Source: Kushneria pakistanensis
GTDB lineage: Bacteria; Pseudomonadota; Gammaproteobacteria; Pseudomonadales; Halomonadaceae
DNA length: 64,000 bases
Direction: 5' to 3'
Assembly: GCF_014652795.1 (NCBI RefSeq)
Contig: NZ_BMZM01000003.1
Location: 1-64,000, forward strand
Shown piece after piece: positions 25,727 to 36,945 of the stretch (positions within the stretch are counted from its first letter, which is position 1; each line of letters starts with the position of its first letter). Below the pieces are notes generated by a model. It worked only from the letters and a program-made list of their open reading frames with translations. It did no database searches and was not told the origin of the DNA. The position numbers were made by a program, and so were the translations under genes.

Positions 25727-27844
25727 GTGGCACGCAAGACTCCTCTTAAGCGCTACCGCAATATCGGTATCTGCGCCCACGTTGATGCCGGCAAGACAAC
25801 GACGACCGAACGCGTGCTCTTCTATACGGGTCTTTCTCACAAGATCGGTGAAGTGCATGAGGGCGCCGCTGTCATGGACTGGATGGAGCAGGAGCAGGAG
25901 CGTGGTATTACCATCACCTCTGCTGCGACTACCTGCTTCTGGAGCGGCATGAATCAGCAGTTCGATGAGCATCGCATCAATATCATCGACACGCCTGGGC
26001 ACGTTGACTTCACCATCGAAGTTGAACGTTCGCTGCGTGTGCTTGATGGTGCGATCGTTGTGCTGTGTGGCAGTTCCGGTGTTCAGCCGCAGACTGAAAC
26101 CGTATGGCGTCAGGCCAACCGTTATGAAGTTCCCCGCATGGTATTCGTCAACAAGATGGACCGTGCCGGCGCAGACTTCTTCATGGTGGTTGAGCAGATG
26201 CGCAAGCGTCTGGGCGCCAACGCTGTGCCCATCCAGATCAACTGGGGCGCAGAAGATGAATTCAAGGGCGTTATCGACCTTCTGCAAATGAAGGCCATTC
26301 TCTGGAATGAAGACGACAAGGGCATGACTTATGACCTGGTCGACATTCCGGATGAGCTGCAGGAAACGGCTCAGCAATGGCACGAGCATATGGTCGAGTC
26401 CGCAGCAGAAGCCTCTGAAGAATTGATGGAAAAGTACCTTGAAGAAGGTGAGCTTTCCATCGAGGAAATCAAGGCCGGCCTGCGTCGTCGCACGCTGGAT
26501 AACGAGATTGTTCTGGTCACCTGTGGCTCTGCGTTCAAGAACAAGGGCGTTCAGGCCATGCTGGATGCCGTGATCGAATATCTGCCGTCGCCCACTGAAG
26601 TCAAGGCCATCGAAGGCGAGCTTGATGATGCTGCCGGCACCATCGAGACGCGTGAGGCAGATGACAGTGCGCCGTTCTCGGCGCTGGCATTCAAGATCGC
26701 AACCGACCCCTTTGTCGGGACACTGACCTTCATTCGTGTATATTCTGGCGTGCTGAATTCCGGCGACCAGATGTACAACTCGGTGAAGGACAAGAAGGAG
26801 CGCGTTGGCCGTATCGTTCAGATGCACGCCAACAGCCGTCAGGAGATCAAGGAAGTTTATGCAGGTGATATTGCTGCCTGTGTAGGCCTCAAGGATGTCA
26901 CGACCGGTGATACGCTCTGTGATCCGAACTCGAAGATCGTGCTGGAGCGCATGGAGTTTCCGGAACCGGTTATTTCGGTGGCCGTTGAACCCAAGTCGAA
27001 GGCAGACCAGGAAAAGATGGGTATTGCTCTGGGCAAGCTGGCCCAGGAGGATCCCTCTTTCCGCGTCAAGACCGACGAGGAAACAGGTCAGACCATCATT
27101 TCCGGTATGGGTGAGCTTCACTTGGACATTCTCGTTGACCGCATGCGTCGCGAGTTCAAGGTAGAAGCCAATATCGGTAAGCCGCAGGTCGCCTATCGTG
27201 AGACGATCAAGAAGAGCGTCGAGCAGGAAGGCAAGTTTGTTCGTCAGTCCGGTGGTCGAGGCCAGTTTGGTCACGTCTACCTGCGCATTGAGCCGCTGAC
27301 AGACGCAGATCGTGGTGATGATCCGGAAATGACGTTCAAGTTCACTTCCGAGATCGTGGGTGGTGTAGTACCCAAGGAATATGTGCCGGCCGTCGAGAAG
27401 GGTGCCTTTGAGCAGCTGCAGAACGGTGTCATCGCTGGTTATCCGATGATCAACGTCAAGGTTGCACTGTACGACGGTTCCTATCACGACGTCGACTCCA
27501 ATGAGAATGCCTTCAAGGTTGCCTCTTCGATGGCAATCAAGGAGGGCGCACGCAAGGCCGGGGCAGTACTGCTCGAGCCGATGATGAGTGTTGAAGTGGT
27601 AACACCCGAAGATTTCATGGGTGATGTCATGGGTGACCTTAACCGTCGGCGTGGTCTTGTTCAGGGTATGGATGACACTACTTCCGGTAAGGTTATTCGT
27701 GCCATGGTGCCGCTGGGTGAGATGTTCGGTTATGCGACCGATCTGCGTTCTCAGACCCAGGGCCGCGCAAGCTACTCCATGGAGTTTGCGAAGTACGATG
27801 AGGCACCGTCCAGCATCGTCGAAGCCGTCATCAACCAGAAATGA
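25727..27844 (+). CDS. fusA: elongation factor G
   Basis: 705-residue translocase GTPase that moves tRNA-mRNA through the ribosome and recycles ribosomes with RRF. It starts with GTG preceded by AGGA. The G1 motif AHVDAGKT lies at 18-25, then DTPGHVDF and NKMDR; domain IV contains [12 protein letters not shown]. The length is normal and only one fusA is seen in the window. Confidence 0.98.
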   Translation: MARKTPLKRYRNIGICAHVDAGKTTTTERVLFYTGLSHKIGEVHEGAAVMDWMEQEQERGITITSAATTCFWSGMNQQFDEHRINIIDTPGHVDFTIEVERSLRVLDGAIVVLCGSSGVQPQTETVWRQANRYEVPRMVFVNKMDRAGADFFMVVEQMRKRLGANAVPIQINWGAEDEFKGVIDLLQMKAILWNEDDKGMTYDLVDIPDELQETAQQWHEHMVESAAEASEELMEKYLEEGELSIEEIKAGLRRRTLDNEIVLVTCGSAFKNKGVQAMLDAVIEYLPSPTEVKAIEGELDDAAGTIETREADDSAPFSALAFKIATDPFVGTLTFIRVYSGVLNSGDQMYNSVKDKKERVGRIVQMHANSRQEIKEVYAGDIAACVGLKDVTTGDTLCDPNSKIVLERMEFPEPVISVAVEPKSKADQEKMGIALGKLAQEDPSFRVKTDEETGQTIISGMGELHLDILVDRMRREFKVEANIGKPQVAYRETIKKSVEQEGKFVRQSGGRGQFGHVYLRIEPLTDADRGDDPEMTFKFTSEIVGGVVPKEYVPAVEKGAFEQLQNGVIAGYPMINVKVALYDGSYHDVDSNENAFKVASSMAIKEGARKAGAVLLEPMMSVEVVTPEDFMGDVMGDLNRRRGLVQGMDDTTSGKVIRAMVPLGEMFGYATDLRSQTQGRASYSMEFAKYDEAPSSIVEAVINQK

Positions 27845-27875
27845 TAACCGTTAGCTGATCAAAGAGGTTATAGCA

Positions 27876-29069
27876 GTGGCCAAGGAAAAATTTGAACGTT
27901 CCAAACCGCATGTAAACGTTGGCACCATCGGTCACGTTGACCATGGCAAGACCACGCTGACTGCGGCTCTGACTCGTGTTTCTGCCGAGGTATTCGGTGG
28001 TGACTGGCGTGCATTTGATACCATCGATAACGCTCCTGAAGAGCGTGAGCGTGGTATCACGATCTCGACAGCTCACGTTGAGTATCAGTCTGAAATGCGT
28101 CACTACGCCCACGTTGACTGCCCGGGGCACGCTGACTACGTCAAGAACATGATCACCGGTGCAGCGCAGATGGACGGCGCTATCCTGGTCTGTTCTGCCG
28201 CTGACGGCCCCATGCCGCAGACGCGTGAGCACATCCTGCTGTCCCGCCAGGTTGGCGTTCCGTTCATCGTTGTCTTCCTGAACAAGGCTGACATGGTCGA
28301 TGACGAAGAACTGCTCGAGCTGGTCGAGATGGAAGTTCGTGAACTTCTGTCCGAATATGACTTCCCGGGTGACGACACGCCGATCATCATCGGTTCTGCC
28401 CTGATGGCACTGGAAGGCAAGGATGACAATGGCATGGGTACAACTGCCGTTGCCAACCTCGTTCGCGCCATGGATGAGTACATCCCCGAGCCCGAGCGTG
28501 CCATCGATCAGCCGTTCCTGATGCCGATCGAAGACGTCTTCTCGATTTCTGGCCGTGGTACTGTTGTTACCGGTCGAGTTGAGCGCGGTATCGTCAAGAC
28601 TGGTGAAGAAGTCGAGATCATCGGTCTCAAGGACACCGTCAAGACGACCGTTACTGGCGTCGAGATGTTCCGTAAGCTGCTCGACGAAGGTCGTGCCGGC
28701 GAAAACGTTGGTGCGCTGCTTCGCGGCACCAAGCGTGATGACGTCGAGCGTGGTCAGGTTCTGGCCAAGCCGGGCACCATCAAGCCGCATACCAAGTTCG
28801 AGTCCGAAGTCTACATCCTGTCCAAGGAAGAAGGTGGTCGTCATACGCCTTTCTTCAAGGGCTACCGTCCGCAGTTCTACTTCCGTACCACTGACGTAAC
28901 TGGTACCTGTGAACTGCCGGAAGGCGTAGAAATGGTTATGCCGGGTGACAACGTTCAGATGGTTATTACTCTGATCGCACCGATCGCCATGGAAGACGGC
29001 CTGCGTTTCGCTATCCGCGAAGGTGGTCGTACCGTTGGCGCCGGTGTTGTTGCCAAGATCGTCGAGTAA
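27876..29069 (+). CDS. tuf: elongation factor Tu
   Basis: 397 residues; delivers aminoacyl-tRNA to the ribosome. GTG start preceded by AAAGAGG. G1 GHVDHGKT at 19-26, DCPGHADY and NKADM are intact, with no visible kirromycin-type change in the regions I checked. It corresponds to tufA by position at the end of the str operon. The second copy expected near secE is not present. Confidence 0.98.
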   Translation: MAKEKFERSKPHVNVGTIGHVDHGKTTLTAALTRVSAEVFGGDWRAFDTIDNAPEERERGITISTAHVEYQSEMRHYAHVDCPGHADYVKNMITGAAQMDGAILVCSAADGPMPQTREHILLSRQVGVPFIVVFLNKADMVDDEELLELVEMEVRELLSEYDFPGDDTPIIIGSALMALEGKDDNGMGTTAVANLVRAMDEYIPEPERAIDQPFLMPIEDVFSISGRGTVVTGRVERGIVKTGEEVEIIGLKDTVKTTVTGVEMFRKLLDEGRAGENVGALLRGTKRDDVERGQVLAKPGTIKPHTKFESEVYILSKEEGGRHTPFFKGYRPQFYFRTTDVTGTCELPEGVEMVMPGDNVQMVITLIAPIAMEDGLRFAIREGGRTVGAGVVAKIVE

Positions 29070-29087
29070 TCCTGTTACTCGAAATCT

Positions 29088-29117
29088 AAAGGGGCCTCCG
29101 TCGGGAGGCCCCTTTGT
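29088..29117 (+). terminator. str operon terminator
   Basis: AAAGGGGCCTCC (29088-29099) and GGAGGCCCCTTT (29104-29115), a 12-bp stem with GTCG loop, 18 nt after tuf. It ends the rpsL-tuf transcript before the S10 promoter. Confidence 0.9.
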
Positions 29118-29128
29118 CATATGCATGT

Positions 29129-29157
29129 TTGACTCTGAGCGGCTGCCTGCCTATAAT
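29129..29157 (+). promoter_or_regulatory. S10 operon promoter
   Basis: TTGACT (29129-29134), 17-bp spacer, TATAAT (29152-29157), followed by a GCGC discriminator. It lies 83 bp before the rpsJ start and is the only strong promoter I see ahead of the S10-spc gene string. Confidence 0.88.
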
Positions 29158-29240
29158 GCGCATCCTTTTGAGGCGTGCGTAGGCGGTCAGGCGCCCCTCG
29201 GCGTCAGACATCGTCTTGAATTTCCCTGGAGTCCCGGGTA

Positions 29241-29552
29241 ATGCAGAACCAGAAGATTCGCATTCGCTTGAAAGCCTTTGATCATCGTCTTATCGATCAG
29301 TCTGCACAGGAAATTGTGGATACTGCCAAGCGCACTGGTGCGCAGGTTCGCGGTCCGATTCCGCTGCCTACCAGACGCGAACGGTATACCATCCTGATCT
29401 CTCCGCACGTCAACAAGGATGCGCGTGATCAGTATGAGATTCGTACCCACAAGCGTGTGCTGGACATCGTTGAGCCGACCGAGAAAACGGTTGATGCACT
29501 GATGAAGCTTGATCTGGCAGCAGGCGTAGACGTACAGATCAAGGTTGATTAA
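29241..29552 (+). CDS. rpsJ: 30S ribosomal protein S10 (NusE)
   Basis: 103 residues, a 30S head protein that as NusE also joins NusB and NusG in antitermination. [20 protein letters not shown] is diagnostic. GGAG precedes the ATG. It is separated from rplC by 143 nt, long compared with the other gaps in this operon. Confidence 0.97.
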   Translation: MQNQKIRIRLKAFDHRLIDQSAQEIVDTAKRTGAQVRGPIPLPTRRERYTILISPHVNKDARDQYEIRTHKRVLDIVEPTEKTVDALMKLDLAAGVDVQIKVD

Positions 29553-29556
29553 TCCA

Positions 29557-29640
29557 ACACTAGTCACTCACGCGGCATTCTAGGGCATTTGCCCAGCCGC
29601 TCACGCCGGGATGGCGTCATACAATGTGCTAGTGGAATGC
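29557..29640 (+). other. structured rpsJ-rplC intercistronic RNA
   Basis: Two pairs of complementary segments cross each other: CACTAG (29558-29563) with CTAGTG (29629-29634), and GCATTC (29575-29580) with GAATGC (29635-29640). Between them are small hairpins GGGCA/TGCCC (29583-29594) and CGCC/GGCG (about 29604-29616). Crossing pairs imply either a pseudoknot or two exclusive folds. Structure and role are inference. Confidence 0.4.
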
Positions 29641-29695
29641 TCTGGAAAGGGCAGCCATAGCGGGTGATAGCCCCGTACACTAAAGGAGACTGAAC

Positions 29696-30334
29696 ATGTC
29701 TATCGGTTTAGTCGGTAAGAAGAGCGGGATGACCCGTATCTTCACCGAAGATGGTGCGTCCGTACCAGTAACCGTTATTGAAGTCGAGCCTAACCGCGTC
29801 ACGCGCATCAAGACTCTTGAGTCTGATGGCTATCGTGCCGTACAGGTTACTGCAGGCTCGCGCAAGGCCAAGCACCTCACAAAGGCAATTGCCGGGCAGT
29901 ACGCCAAGGCAGGTGTTGAGGCCGGTCGTTTCCTGGCGGAATTTCGTCTTTCTGAAGGCGAGGAAGATCCGCAGTCCGGAAGCGAGCTCACCGTATCCCT
30001 CTTCGAAGCAGGCCAGCTCATTGACGTCACTGGTACGTCCAAGGGCAAGGGCTTCCAGGGCGCAGTAAAGCGCTGGAACTTCCGCACGCAGGACGCCACC
30101 CACGGTAACTCCCTGTCGCATCGCGCGCCGGGTTCCATCGGCCAGTGCCAGACGCCGGGTCGCGTCTTCAAGGGCAAAAAGATGGCCGGCCAGATGGGTA
30201 ACGAGCGTGTCACCGTTCAGAGCCTTGAAATCGTCCGTGTTGACACTGAACGCAATCTGCTGCTGGTCAAGGGTGCCGTACCTGGCGCTGCCGGTAGCGA
30301 TGTGATCGTGCGCACCGCTGTCAAAGCTCGCTGA
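29696..30334 (+). CDS. rplC: 50S ribosomal protein L3
   Basis: 212 residues. Early assembly protein near the peptidyl transferase centre; in E. coli methylated by PrmB at a Gln in a motif found here as [31 protein letters not shown] is the family start, preceded by AAAGGAG. Its codon context matches neighbouring ribosomal genes. Confidence 0.97.
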   Translation: MSIGLVGKKSGMTRIFTEDGASVPVTVIEVEPNRVTRIKTLESDGYRAVQVTAGSRKAKHLTKAIAGQYAKAGVEAGRFLAEFRLSEGEEDPQSGSELTVSLFEAGQLIDVTGTSKGKGFQGAVKRWNFRTQDATHGNSLSHRAPGSIGQCQTPGRVFKGKKMAGQMGNERVTVQSLEIVRVDTERNLLLVKGAVPGAAGSDVIVRTAVKAR

Positions 30335-30347
30335 GGGGTAGGTAACG

Positions 30348-30956
30348 ATGAATCTCAATCTTGCAGGTGCAGGAGCCGGAGCCGTCGAGATTTCCGACGA
30401 GACCTTTGGCAAGGAATTCAACGAGGCGCTGGTTCACCAGGTCGTGACTGCCTATCTGGCAGGCGCGCGTCAGGGTACCCGCGCACAGAAAAACCGTTCT
30501 GATGTCAGCGGTGGCGGCAAGAAGCCGTGGCGTCAGAAGGGCACCGGCCGTGCTCGTGCCGGTACCATCCGTTCGCCGATCTGGCGTACCGGTGGTGTGA
30601 CCTTTGCGGCACGTCCGCAGGATCATTCCCAGAAGGTCAACCGCAAGATGTACCGCGCTGCCATGCGCTCCATTCTTTCGGAGCTCGTGCGTCAGGAACG
30701 TCTGGTCGCTGTTGATGCCTTCACAGTCGACAGCCCCAAGACCAGACAACTGGTTGGTCGTCTCTCCGAGCTTGGTCTGGAGAAGGTGCTGATCGTGACT
30801 GATGAGCTGGATCAGAATCTTTATCTGGCCGCTCGCAACATTCCCAATGTGGAAGTGATCGAAGCGTCGAGCGCGGATCCTGTCAGCCTGATCGCCTACG
30901 ACAAGGTGCTGATGACCGTACCCGCCCTCCGCAAGTTCGAGGAGAAGCTGGCATGA
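30348..30956 (+). CDS. rplD: 50S ribosomal protein L4
   Basis: 202 residues. Lines the exit tunnel through its extended loop ([20 protein letters not shown]), the site of macrolide-resistance changes; the [12 protein letters not shown] core is wild type. In E. coli L4 represses the S10 operon. Its stop overlaps the rplW start by four bases (ATGA). Confidence 0.97.
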   Translation: MNLNLAGAGAGAVEISDETFGKEFNEALVHQVVTAYLAGARQGTRAQKNRSDVSGGGKKPWRQKGTGRARAGTIRSPIWRTGGVTFAARPQDHSQKVNRKMYRAAMRSILSELVRQERLVAVDAFTVDSPKTRQLVGRLSELGLEKVLIVTDELDQNLYLAARNIPNVEVIEASSADPVSLIAYDKVLMTVPALRKFEEKLA

Positions 30957-31249
30957 ATCAGGAACGCGTATTCCAGGTGCTGCTTGGTCCGCACATGACT
31001 GAAAAGGCTGCCTACGCTGCAGAGCGTAATCAGTACGTTTTCAAGGTCGCCAGCGATGCCACCAAGCCCGAAATCAAAAAGGCTGTTGAAGCCCTTTTTG
31101 AAAAGAAGGTCGACAGCGTCCAGGTCCTGAACATGAAGGGCAAGGTCAAGCGTAATGCACGCGGCGAAGGTCACCGTAGTGGTTATCGCAAGGCCTACGT
31201 CACCCTGGCTGCGGGCGAAACGCTCGAAGACTTCACCGGCGCCGAGTGA
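30953..31249 (+). CDS. rplW: 50S ribosomal protein L23
   Basis: 98 residues; at the tunnel exit it docks trigger factor and SRP. The [21 protein letters not shown] start and the [19 protein letters not shown] segment are conserved. Translationally coupled to rplD by the overlap. Confidence 0.97.
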   Translation: MNQERVFQVLLGPHMTEKAAYAAERNQYVFKVASDATKPEIKKAVEALFEKKVDSVQVLNMKGKVKRNARGEGHRSGYRKAYVTLAAGETLEDFTGAE

Positions 31250-31265
31250 GGCAGGAGAACGGATC

Positions 31266-32093
31266 ATGGCAGTAGTCAAGACAAAACCCACGTCCGCCGG
31301 CCGTCGCCACAAGGTGAAGGTCGTTACCGAAGGGCTGTACAAGGGGCGTCCGCATGCGGCGCTGACCGAAGCACAGTCTCGTTCGGGCGGACGTAACAAT
31401 AACGGTCGTATTACTACCCGTCACGTGGGTGGTGGCAATCGCCAGCACTATCGTCTGGTAGATTTCAAGCGTAACAAGGATGGCATTCCTGCCATTGTTG
31501 AGCGTCTTGAATACGATCCGAATCGCAGCGCACACATTGCACTGCTGAAGTATGTGGACGGTGAGCGCCGTTACATCATTGCCCCCCGGGGTGTTGCAGA
31601 AGGCGATCGCCTGGAATCAGGTGTCAACGCACCGATTCGTCAGGGTAACGCTCTGCCGCTGCGCAATGTTCCGGTAGGTTCGACCATTCACTGCATCGAG
31701 CTCAAGCCCGGCAAGGGTGCACAGCTTGTACGCAGCGCCGGTACCAGTGCTCAACTGGTAGCACGTGAAGGCAACTATGCCACCGTGCGTCTGCGCAGCG
31801 GTGAGATGCGTCGCATCCTGGCTGAATGTCGTGCCACGCTTGGCGAAGTTGGCAACTCCGAGCATAGCCTTGGGCAGCTCGGCAAGGCTGGCGCCAAGCG
31901 CTGGAGAGGCGTGCGTCCGACTGTTCGCGGTGTTGCGATGAACCCGGTTGATCACCCGCATGGTGGTGGTGAAGGTCGTACCAGTGGTGGCCGTCATCCG
32001 GTAACCCCCTGGGGTATTCCGACCAAGGGTCACAAGACGCGCAAGAACAAGCGTACCGACAAGCTTATCGTGCGTCGTCGCAAAGCCAGATAA
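31266..32093 (+). CDS. rplB: 50S ribosomal protein L2
   Basis: 275 residues. Essential for subunit joining and peptidyl transfer. ATG 31266 ([19 protein letters not shown]) is chosen over an in-frame start inside rplW. The C-terminal [17 protein letters not shown] loop with the functionally important histidine (His229 of E. coli) is intact. Confidence 0.97.
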   Translation: MAVVKTKPTSAGRRHKVKVVTEGLYKGRPHAALTEAQSRSGGRNNNGRITTRHVGGGNRQHYRLVDFKRNKDGIPAIVERLEYDPNRSAHIALLKYVDGERRYIIAPRGVAEGDRLESGVNAPIRQGNALPLRNVPVGSTIHCIELKPGKGAQLVRSAGTSAQLVAREGNYATVRLRSGEMRRILAECRATLGEVGNSEHSLGQLGKAGAKRWRGVRPTVRGVAMNPVDHPHGGGEGRTSGGRHPVTPWGIPTKGHKTRKNKRTDKLIVRRRKAR

Positions 32094-32137
32094 ACGGTGC
32101 CGCAAGGCCAAACATCAGTATTTAAGGGGTAACGGCT

Positions 32138-32413
32138 GTGCCACGTTCACTTAAGAAAGGTCCCTTCATTGACCTTCATCTTTTGAAGAAGGTTGAGGCG
32201 GCTGTGGAAAAGAGCGACCGCAAACCGATCAAGACCTGGTCGCGTCGCTCGATGATCCTGCCCAATATGGTAGGACTCACCATTGCTGTCCATAACGGTC
32301 GCCAGCATGTACCGGTTCATGTCTCTGAAGAGATGGTGGGCCACAAGCTGGGCGAATTTGCTGCCACCCGCACCTATCGCGGTCACGCGGCTGACAAGAA
32401 AGCCAAGCGGTAA
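32138..32413 (+). CDS. rpsS: 30S ribosomal protein S19
   Basis: 91 residues, GTG start after [26 protein letters not shown] is diagnostic. Located in the 30S head beside S13, contacting the A-site finger. It follows rplB by 44 nt. Confidence 0.97.
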   Translation: MPRSLKKGPFIDLHLLKKVEAAVEKSDRKPIKTWSRRSMILPNMVGLTIAVHNGRQHVPVHVSEEMVGHKLGEFAATRTYRGHAADKKAKR

Positions 32414-32427
32414 GGGAGAGGACCATA

Positions 32428-32763
32428 ATGGAAGAAGTAGCTGCTAAATTGCGCGGCGCTCGCCTGTCCGCCCAGAAGGCACGTTTGGTGGCAGATCAGG
32501 TGCGGGGCAAGCCGGTCGCAGAAGCACTGAATATCCTGGCATTCTCGCCCAAAAAGGCGGCTGTGCTGGTGAGAAAGGTACTGCAATCCGCTATCGCCAA
32601 CGCGGAAGAAAATAACGGCATGGACATCGACGAGCTTCGCGTCTCGACCATCTGTGTCGATGAGGGCATGACGCTCAAGCGTATTCTGCCGCGTGCCAAG
32701 GGCCGTGCAGATCGCATCATGAAGCGTACCTGCCATATCACCGTCAAGGTAGCCGAGAAGTAG
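32428..32763 (+). CDS. rplV: 50S ribosomal protein L22
   Basis: 111 residues. Its beta-hairpin ([19 protein letters not shown]) reaches into the exit tunnel and is a macrolide-sensing site; no deletion is visible. [20 protein letters not shown] is the family start. Confidence 0.97.
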   Translation: MEEVAAKLRGARLSAQKARLVADQVRGKPVAEALNILAFSPKKAAVLVRKVLQSAIANAEENNGMDIDELRVSTICVDEGMTLKRILPRAKGRADRIMKRTCHITVKVAEK

Positions 32764-32774
32764 GAGTCGACCAG

Positions 32775-33476
32775 ATGGGTCAAAAAGTCAATCCAGTCGG
32801 TATTCGTCTCGGGATCGTCAAGGACCACACTTCTGTGTGGTACGCCGAGCGCGGTGCTTATGCCGACAAGCTTAATAACGATCTCGAAGTTCGCAGTTTC
32901 CTGTCCGAGCGTCTGAAAAGCGCTTCTGTTAGCAGGATCCAGATCGAGCGTCCGGCAAATAACGCCCGCATTACCATTCACACTGCCCGTCCGGGTATCG
33001 TGATTGGCAAGAAGGGTGAAGATGTCGAGCGTCTGCGTCGCGATCTGACCAACCTCATGGGCGTGCCTGTGCACGTCAATATTGAGGAAGTTCGCAAGCC
33101 TGAGCTTGACGCTGCGCTGGTAGCGCAGAACGTCGCTGGTCAGCTCGAGCGTCGCGTCATGTTTCGTCGTGCCATGAAGCGGGCGGTTCAAAACGCCATG
33201 CGTCTGGGCGCCAAGGGTATTCGGATTCAGCTTTCCGGGCGTCTTGGTGGTGCAGAAATCGCGCGTACGGAATGGTATCGCGAAGGCCGTGTTCCCCTTC
33301 ACACCCTGCGTGCCGATATCGATTACTCGGTTTACGAGGCGCACACCACTTATGGTGTCATCGGTGTCAAGGTGTGGATCTTCAAGGGCGAAATTCTTGG
33401 TGGGATCGAAGAAGTCCGTGCGAAGCAGAATAATTCGCAGACTGGCGCTCCCGGCAAGAAGAAAGGTTCCAAGTAA
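32775..33476 (+). CDS. rpsC: 30S ribosomal protein S3
   Basis: 233 residues, forms the mRNA entry site and part of the helicase activity. The N-terminal [14 protein letters not shown] and KH domain [18 protein letters not shown] are intact. Eleven bases separate it from both neighbours. Confidence 0.98.
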   Translation: MGQKVNPVGIRLGIVKDHTSVWYAERGAYADKLNNDLEVRSFLSERLKSASVSRIQIERPANNARITIHTARPGIVIGKKGEDVERLRRDLTNLMGVPVHVNIEEVRKPELDAALVAQNVAGQLERRVMFRRAMKRAVQNAMRLGAKGIRIQLSGRLGGAEIARTEWYREGRVPLHTLRADIDYSVYEAHTTYGVIGVKVWIFKGEILGGIEEVRAKQNNSQTGAPGKKKGSK

Positions 33477-33487
33477 GGGGATAGTCG

Positions 33488-33901
33488 ATGTTACAGCCCA
33501 AGCGTACCAAATTCCGCAAGCAGCAAAAGGGCCGCAACCGCGGTCTGGCGCATCGCGGTAGCAGCGTGAGCTTCGGTGAGTACGGCCTCAAGGCGACCGG
33601 CCGCGGTCGTATCACTGCTCGTCAGATTGAAGCCGGCCGTCGTGCTATCACGCGTCATGTCAAACGTGGCGGCAAGATCTGGATCCGTGTGTTCCCGGAT
33701 AAGCCGATTTCCGAAAAGCCGCTCGAAGTCCGTATGGGTAAGGGCAAGGGCTCTGTTGAATACTGGGTCGCTCAGATTCAGCCCGGCAAGGTTCTTTACG
33801 AGATCGAAGGCGTATCGGAAGAGATGGCTCGCGAAGCGTTCACTCTCGCGGCTCAGAAGATGCCCGTTGCCACTACCTTTGTGAAACGGACGGTAATGTA
33901 A
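33488..33901 (+). CDS. rplP: 50S ribosomal protein L16
   Basis: 137 residues; binds near the A-site tRNA and 5S r[22 protein letters not shown] and [11 protein letters not shown] are diagnostic; the Arg preceding the latter is the region hydroxylated by RoxA in E. coli. Its TAA overlaps the rpmC ATG by one base. Confidence 0.97.
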   Translation: MLQPKRTKFRKQQKGRNRGLAHRGSSVSFGEYGLKATGRGRITARQIEAGRRAITRHVKRGGKIWIRVFPDKPISEKPLEVRMGKGKGSVEYWVAQIQPGKVLYEIEGVSEEMAREAFTLAAQKMPVATTFVKRTVM

Positions 33902-34089
33902 TGAAAGCTCAGGAACTTCGTGACAAGTCGACCGAAGCGCTCAATGAGCAGCTGTTCGAACTGCTGCGCGAGCAATTCAACCTGCGGATGCAGAAGGCTA
34001 CCGGTCAGTTGAGCCAGAACCATCTGCTCAAACAGGTTCGCCGCGACATCGCGCGCGTGAAGACTGTGCTCAACGAGAAGGTGGACTGA
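33901..34089 (+). CDS. rpmC: 50S ribosomal protein L29
   Basis: 62 residues, two long helices near the tunnel exit. [20 protein letters not shown] and [16 protein letters not shown] are typical. Starts in a TAATG overlap with rplP and ends one base before rpsQ. Confidence 0.96.
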   Translation: MKAQELRDKSTEALNEQLFELLREQFNLRMQKATGQLSQNHLLKQVRRDIARVKTVLNEKVD

Positions 34090-34090
34090 A

Positions 34091-34357
34091 ATGGCCGAAG
34101 AACAGGCAAACAAAGCACGCAGGCTCACCGGTCGTGTGGTGAGTGATCGGATGGAAAAATCGATCGTGGTCATGATCGAGCGTCGTGAGCGCCATCCGAT
34201 CTACGGGAAGTACATGAAGCGCTCCACCAAACTGCATGCGCACGACGAAACCAATCAGGCCCATATCGGCGATCTGGTTTCCATCGAAGAGTGTCGGCCG
34301 ATTTCGAAGAAAAAGGCATGGACTCTGGTTGAAGTCGTCGAGCAGGCCAGAGGGTAA
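34091..34357 (+). CDS. rpsQ: 30S ribosomal protein S17
   Basis: 88 residues, OB-fold primary binder of 16S r[23 protein letters not shown] and [14 protein letters not shown] are diagnostic. A 46-nt gap to rplN marks the conventional S10/spc boundary, but I see no terminator or promoter in it, so the two operons are probably read as one. Confidence 0.97.
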   Translation: MAEEQANKARRLTGRVVSDRMEKSIVVMIERRERHPIYGKYMKRSTKLHAHDETNQAHIGDLVSIEECRPISKKKAWTLVEVVEQARG

Positions 34358-34403
34358 GGCAACTGCCTAAACCCGTGCATCAGTTCAGGTTTGGAGAAAA
34401 CCG

Positions 34404-34775
34404 ATGATTCAAACGCAAACAATGCTGGATGTCGCTGACAACAGCGGAGCGCGCAGGGTCCAGTGCATCAAGGTCCTGGGTGGCTCTCATCGCCGTTATG
34501 CCCGTGTTGGCGACATCATCAAGGTAACGGTCAAGGAAGCGATTCCGCGTGGCCGTGTCAAAAAGGGCCAGGTGCTCAAGGCCGTTGTTGTACGCACACG
34601 CAGCGGAATTCGCCGTCCGGATGGTTCTCTTATCCGCTTCGATGGCAATGCGGCGGTTTTATTGAACAACGCCAACGAGCAGCCGGTAGGCACTCGTATT
34701 TTCGGGCCGGTAACTCGCGAACTTCGTACCGAGAAGTTCATGCGGATTATCTCCCTGGCGCCCGAAGTGCTGTAA
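34404..34775 (+). CDS. rplN: 50S ribosomal protein L14
   Basis: 123 residues, identical in length to E. coli. Forms intersubunit bridge B8 and is the docking site of the silencing factor Rsf[21 protein letters not shown] and [19 protein letters not shown] are diagnostic. First gene of the spc group. Confidence 0.97.
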   Translation: MIQTQTMLDVADNSGARRVQCIKVLGGSHRRYARVGDIIKVTVKEAIPRGRVKKGQVLKAVVVRTRSGIRRPDGSLIRFDGNAAVLLNNANEQPVGTRIFGPVTRELRTEKFMRIISLAPEVL

Positions 34776-34791
34776 GGAGCGAGGCGGAATT

Positions 34792-35109
34792 ATGCGCAAG
34801 ATCAAACGTGATGATGAAGTCGTCGTCATCGCCGGCAAGGACAAGGGCAAGCGCGGCACCGTCAAGCGGGTTCTGCAGGACGGGCGCTACGTGGTTTCAG
34901 GTGTGAACATGATCAAGCGTCACACCAAGCCCAACCCGATGGCCGGTAATCAAGGGGGTATCGTTGAGCGTGAGGCTCCGATCCACGGTTCCAACGTTGC
35001 CATCTTCAATACGGAGACCGGCAGGGCGGATCGGGTCGGCTTTCAGATGAATGACGACGGTACCAAGAGCCGTATCTTCAGGTCGACGCAAAAGCAGATC
35101 GACGCCTAA
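34792..35109 (+). CDS. rplX: 50S ribosomal protein L24
   Basis: 105 residues with an N-terminal KOW motif ([18 protein letters not shown]). One of the two assembly initiator proteins of the 50S subunit. Followed after 18 nt by rplE, the region where S8 represses spc in E. coli. Confidence 0.97.
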   Translation: MRKIKRDDEVVVIAGKDKGKRGTVKRVLQDGRYVVSGVNMIKRHTKPNPMAGNQGGIVEREAPIHGSNVAIFNTETGRADRVGFQMNDDGTKSRIFRSTQKQIDA

Positions 35110-35127
35110 CGCGATTCGGGTGGCAAC

Positions 35128-35667
35128 ATGGCGAACTTGAAACAGCAGTACAAAGACGAGGTAATGGCCAAGCTCACTGAGCAGTTTGGCTACGCCAACG
35201 TAATGCAGGTGCCCCGGATCACCAAGGTGACCCTGAATATGGGCGTCGGTGATGCGACCAGTGATAAAAAGCTGATCGACAATGCCGTGGCTGATCTGGA
35301 AAAGCTCTCCGGCCAGAAGCCGATCGTAACTCTGGCACGCAAGTCAGTAGCGGGCTTCAAGGTACGTGAAGGCTGGCCGATCGGTACCAAGGTAACCCTG
35401 CGCAGTGAGCGCATGTGGGATTTCCTTGACCGGCTGGTAAACATCGCGATTCCGCGTATTCGTGATTTCCGTGGCCTCAATGCGAAATCATTTGATGGCC
35501 GTGGTAACTACTCGATGGGTGTGCGTGAACAGATCATCTTCCCCGAGATCGAATACGACAAGGTTGACCGTGTTCGCGGGCTGGATATCACCATCACGAC
35601 GTCTGCCGGCACCGACGAAGAAGCTCGTGCACTCTTGAGTGCACTGAACTTCCCCTTCCGGAAATAA
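35128..35667 (+). CDS. rplE: 50S ribosomal protein L5
   Basis: 179 residues, the E. coli length. Binds 5S rRNA and contacts P-site tRNA. The [20 protein letters not shown] and [17 protein letters not shown] segments are diagnostic. Confidence 0.98.
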   Translation: MANLKQQYKDEVMAKLTEQFGYANVMQVPRITKVTLNMGVGDATSDKKLIDNAVADLEKLSGQKPIVTLARKSVAGFKVREGWPIGTKVTLRSERMWDFLDRLVNIAIPRIRDFRGLNAKSFDGRGNYSMGVREQIIFPEIEYDKVDRVRGLDITITTSAGTDEEARALLSALNFPFRK

Positions 35668-35677
35668 AGGTGGAATC

Positions 35678-35983
35678 ATGGCAAAGAAAAGCATGATTGA
35701 GCGCGAGCGCAAGCGCGCCGAGCTGGTAGACAAGTACGCAGCCCGTCGTGCCGAGCTCAAGGCGCTCATCAATAATGTCAACAGCTCGGACGAAGAGCGC
35801 TTCGATGCGCAGCTGCAGCTGCAGAAACTGCCGCGTGATTCGAGCCCGGTACGCAAGCGTAATCGCTGCCGCGTAACCGGCCGTCCGCACGGCTATTACA
35901 ACAAGTTTGGACTTGCGCGCAACAAGCTGCGCGAAGCGGCCATGCGTGGCGATGTGCCCGGTCTGACCAAGTCCAGCTGGTAA
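35678..35983 (+). CDS. rpsN: 30S ribosomal protein S14 (zinc-independent form)
   Basis: 101 residues, the long form lacking the CxxC...CxxC zinc ribbon; only the single Cys in [17 protein letters not shown] remains. This form is usual in the spc operon of gammaproteobacteria. Ten bases after rplE. Confidence 0.97.
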   Translation: MAKKSMIERERKRAELVDKYAARRAELKALINNVNSSDEERFDAQLQLQKLPRDSSPVRKRNRCRVTGRPHGYYNKFGLARNKLREAAMRGDVPGLTKSSW

Positions 35984-36003
35984 TCGCATCAGGAGCGTTA
36001 TCA

Positions 36004-36396
36004 ATGAGCATGCAGGATACACTCGCGGATATGCTGACCCGTATCCGTAATGCGCAGATGGCGACCAAGGAGACGGTTACCATGCCGTCTTCCAAAATCA
36101 AGGTCGAAGTCGCGCGTGTTTTGAAAGAAGAAGGTTACATTGCCGACTTCTCCGTTGAAGGCGACGTCAAGGTTGAGCTGACGATCACCCTCAAGTACTT
36201 CGAAGGCAAGCCGGTCATCGAGCACATTCAGCGTGTGTCGAAGCCCTCCCTTCGTAGCTACAAGGGCAAGAACGAACTGCCGCGCGTAGCAGACGGTCTG
36301 GGAGTGGCCATCGTATCCACTTCCAGAGGTGTCATGACCGATCGTGCGGCGCGCCAGGCAGGCGTCGGCGGTGAAGTCATCTGCACCGTATTCTAG
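36004..36396 (+). CDS. rpsH: 30S ribosomal protein S8
   Basis: 130 residues. Central-domain binder of 16S rRNA helix 21 and spc operon repressor in E. coli. [18 protein letters not shown] and the C-terminal [20 protein letters not shown] are diagnostic. Confidence 0.98.
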   Translation: MSMQDTLADMLTRIRNAQMATKETVTMPSSKIKVEVARVLKEEGYIADFSVEGDVKVELTITLKYFEGKPVIEHIQRVSKPSLRSYKGKNELPRVADGLGVAIVSTSRGVMTDRAARQAGVGGEVICTVF

Positions 36397-36405
36397 GAGT
36401 CTAAG

Positions 36406-36936
36406 ATGTCCAGGATTGCAAAATACCCGGTTAAGCTGCCCAGCGGTGTGGAAGTCACGCTCGAGGAAGGCAGGCTGACCGTCCGGGGCGGTCAGGGGCA
36501 GCTGGAAATGAACGTCCACAATGATGTTGTGGTAGGTCGGCAGGATGATCAGCTGACGTTCGAACCCAGCGCTTCAGCAAAGAATTGGGCCATGGCCGGG
36601 ACAACCCGCGCGCTGGTCAATAACATGGTCGTTGGTGTTACTGAAGGCTTTACCCGTTCGCTGGAAATTACCGGCGTGGGTTATCGTGCTCAGGCCAACG
36701 GGCAGACACTTAACCTGACACTTGGTTTCTCTCACCCGATCGATTACAAGGTGCCTGAAGGCGTGGTTGTTGAAACGCCCAAGAACACCACAATCGTTCT
36801 CAAGAGCGCTGACAAGCAGCGTCTTGGTCAGGTGGCTGCCGAGATTCGCGCGTTCCGTCCGCCGGAGCCCTATAAGGGCAAGGGTGTTCGTTACAGCGAT
36901 GAACGCATCCTTCGTAAAGAAGCCAAGAAGAAATAA
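36406..36936 (+). CDS. rplF: 50S ribosomal protein L6
   Basis: 176 residues, at the base of the stalk next to the sarcin-ricin loop. The repeat-built protein starts MSRIAKYPVKLPSGVEV and ends with the family tail PPEPYKGKGVRYSDE. Confidence 0.97.
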   Translation: MSRIAKYPVKLPSGVEVTLEEGRLTVRGGQGQLEMNVHNDVVVGRQDDQLTFEPSASAKNWAMAGTTRALVNNMVVGVTEGFTRSLEITGVGYRAQANGQTLNLTLGFSHPIDYKVPEGVVVETPKNTTIVLKSADKQRLGQVAAEIRAFRPPEPYKGKGVRYSDERILRKEAKKK

Positions 36937-36945
36937 GGCAGGGTT

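Noticed and set aside
25436..27487. 683-codon open frame on the minus strand opposite rpsG and fusA
   Set aside because: It is antisense to two highly conserved genes and is a by-product of their strong codon bias; the product resembles no family I know and has no ribosome-binding site.
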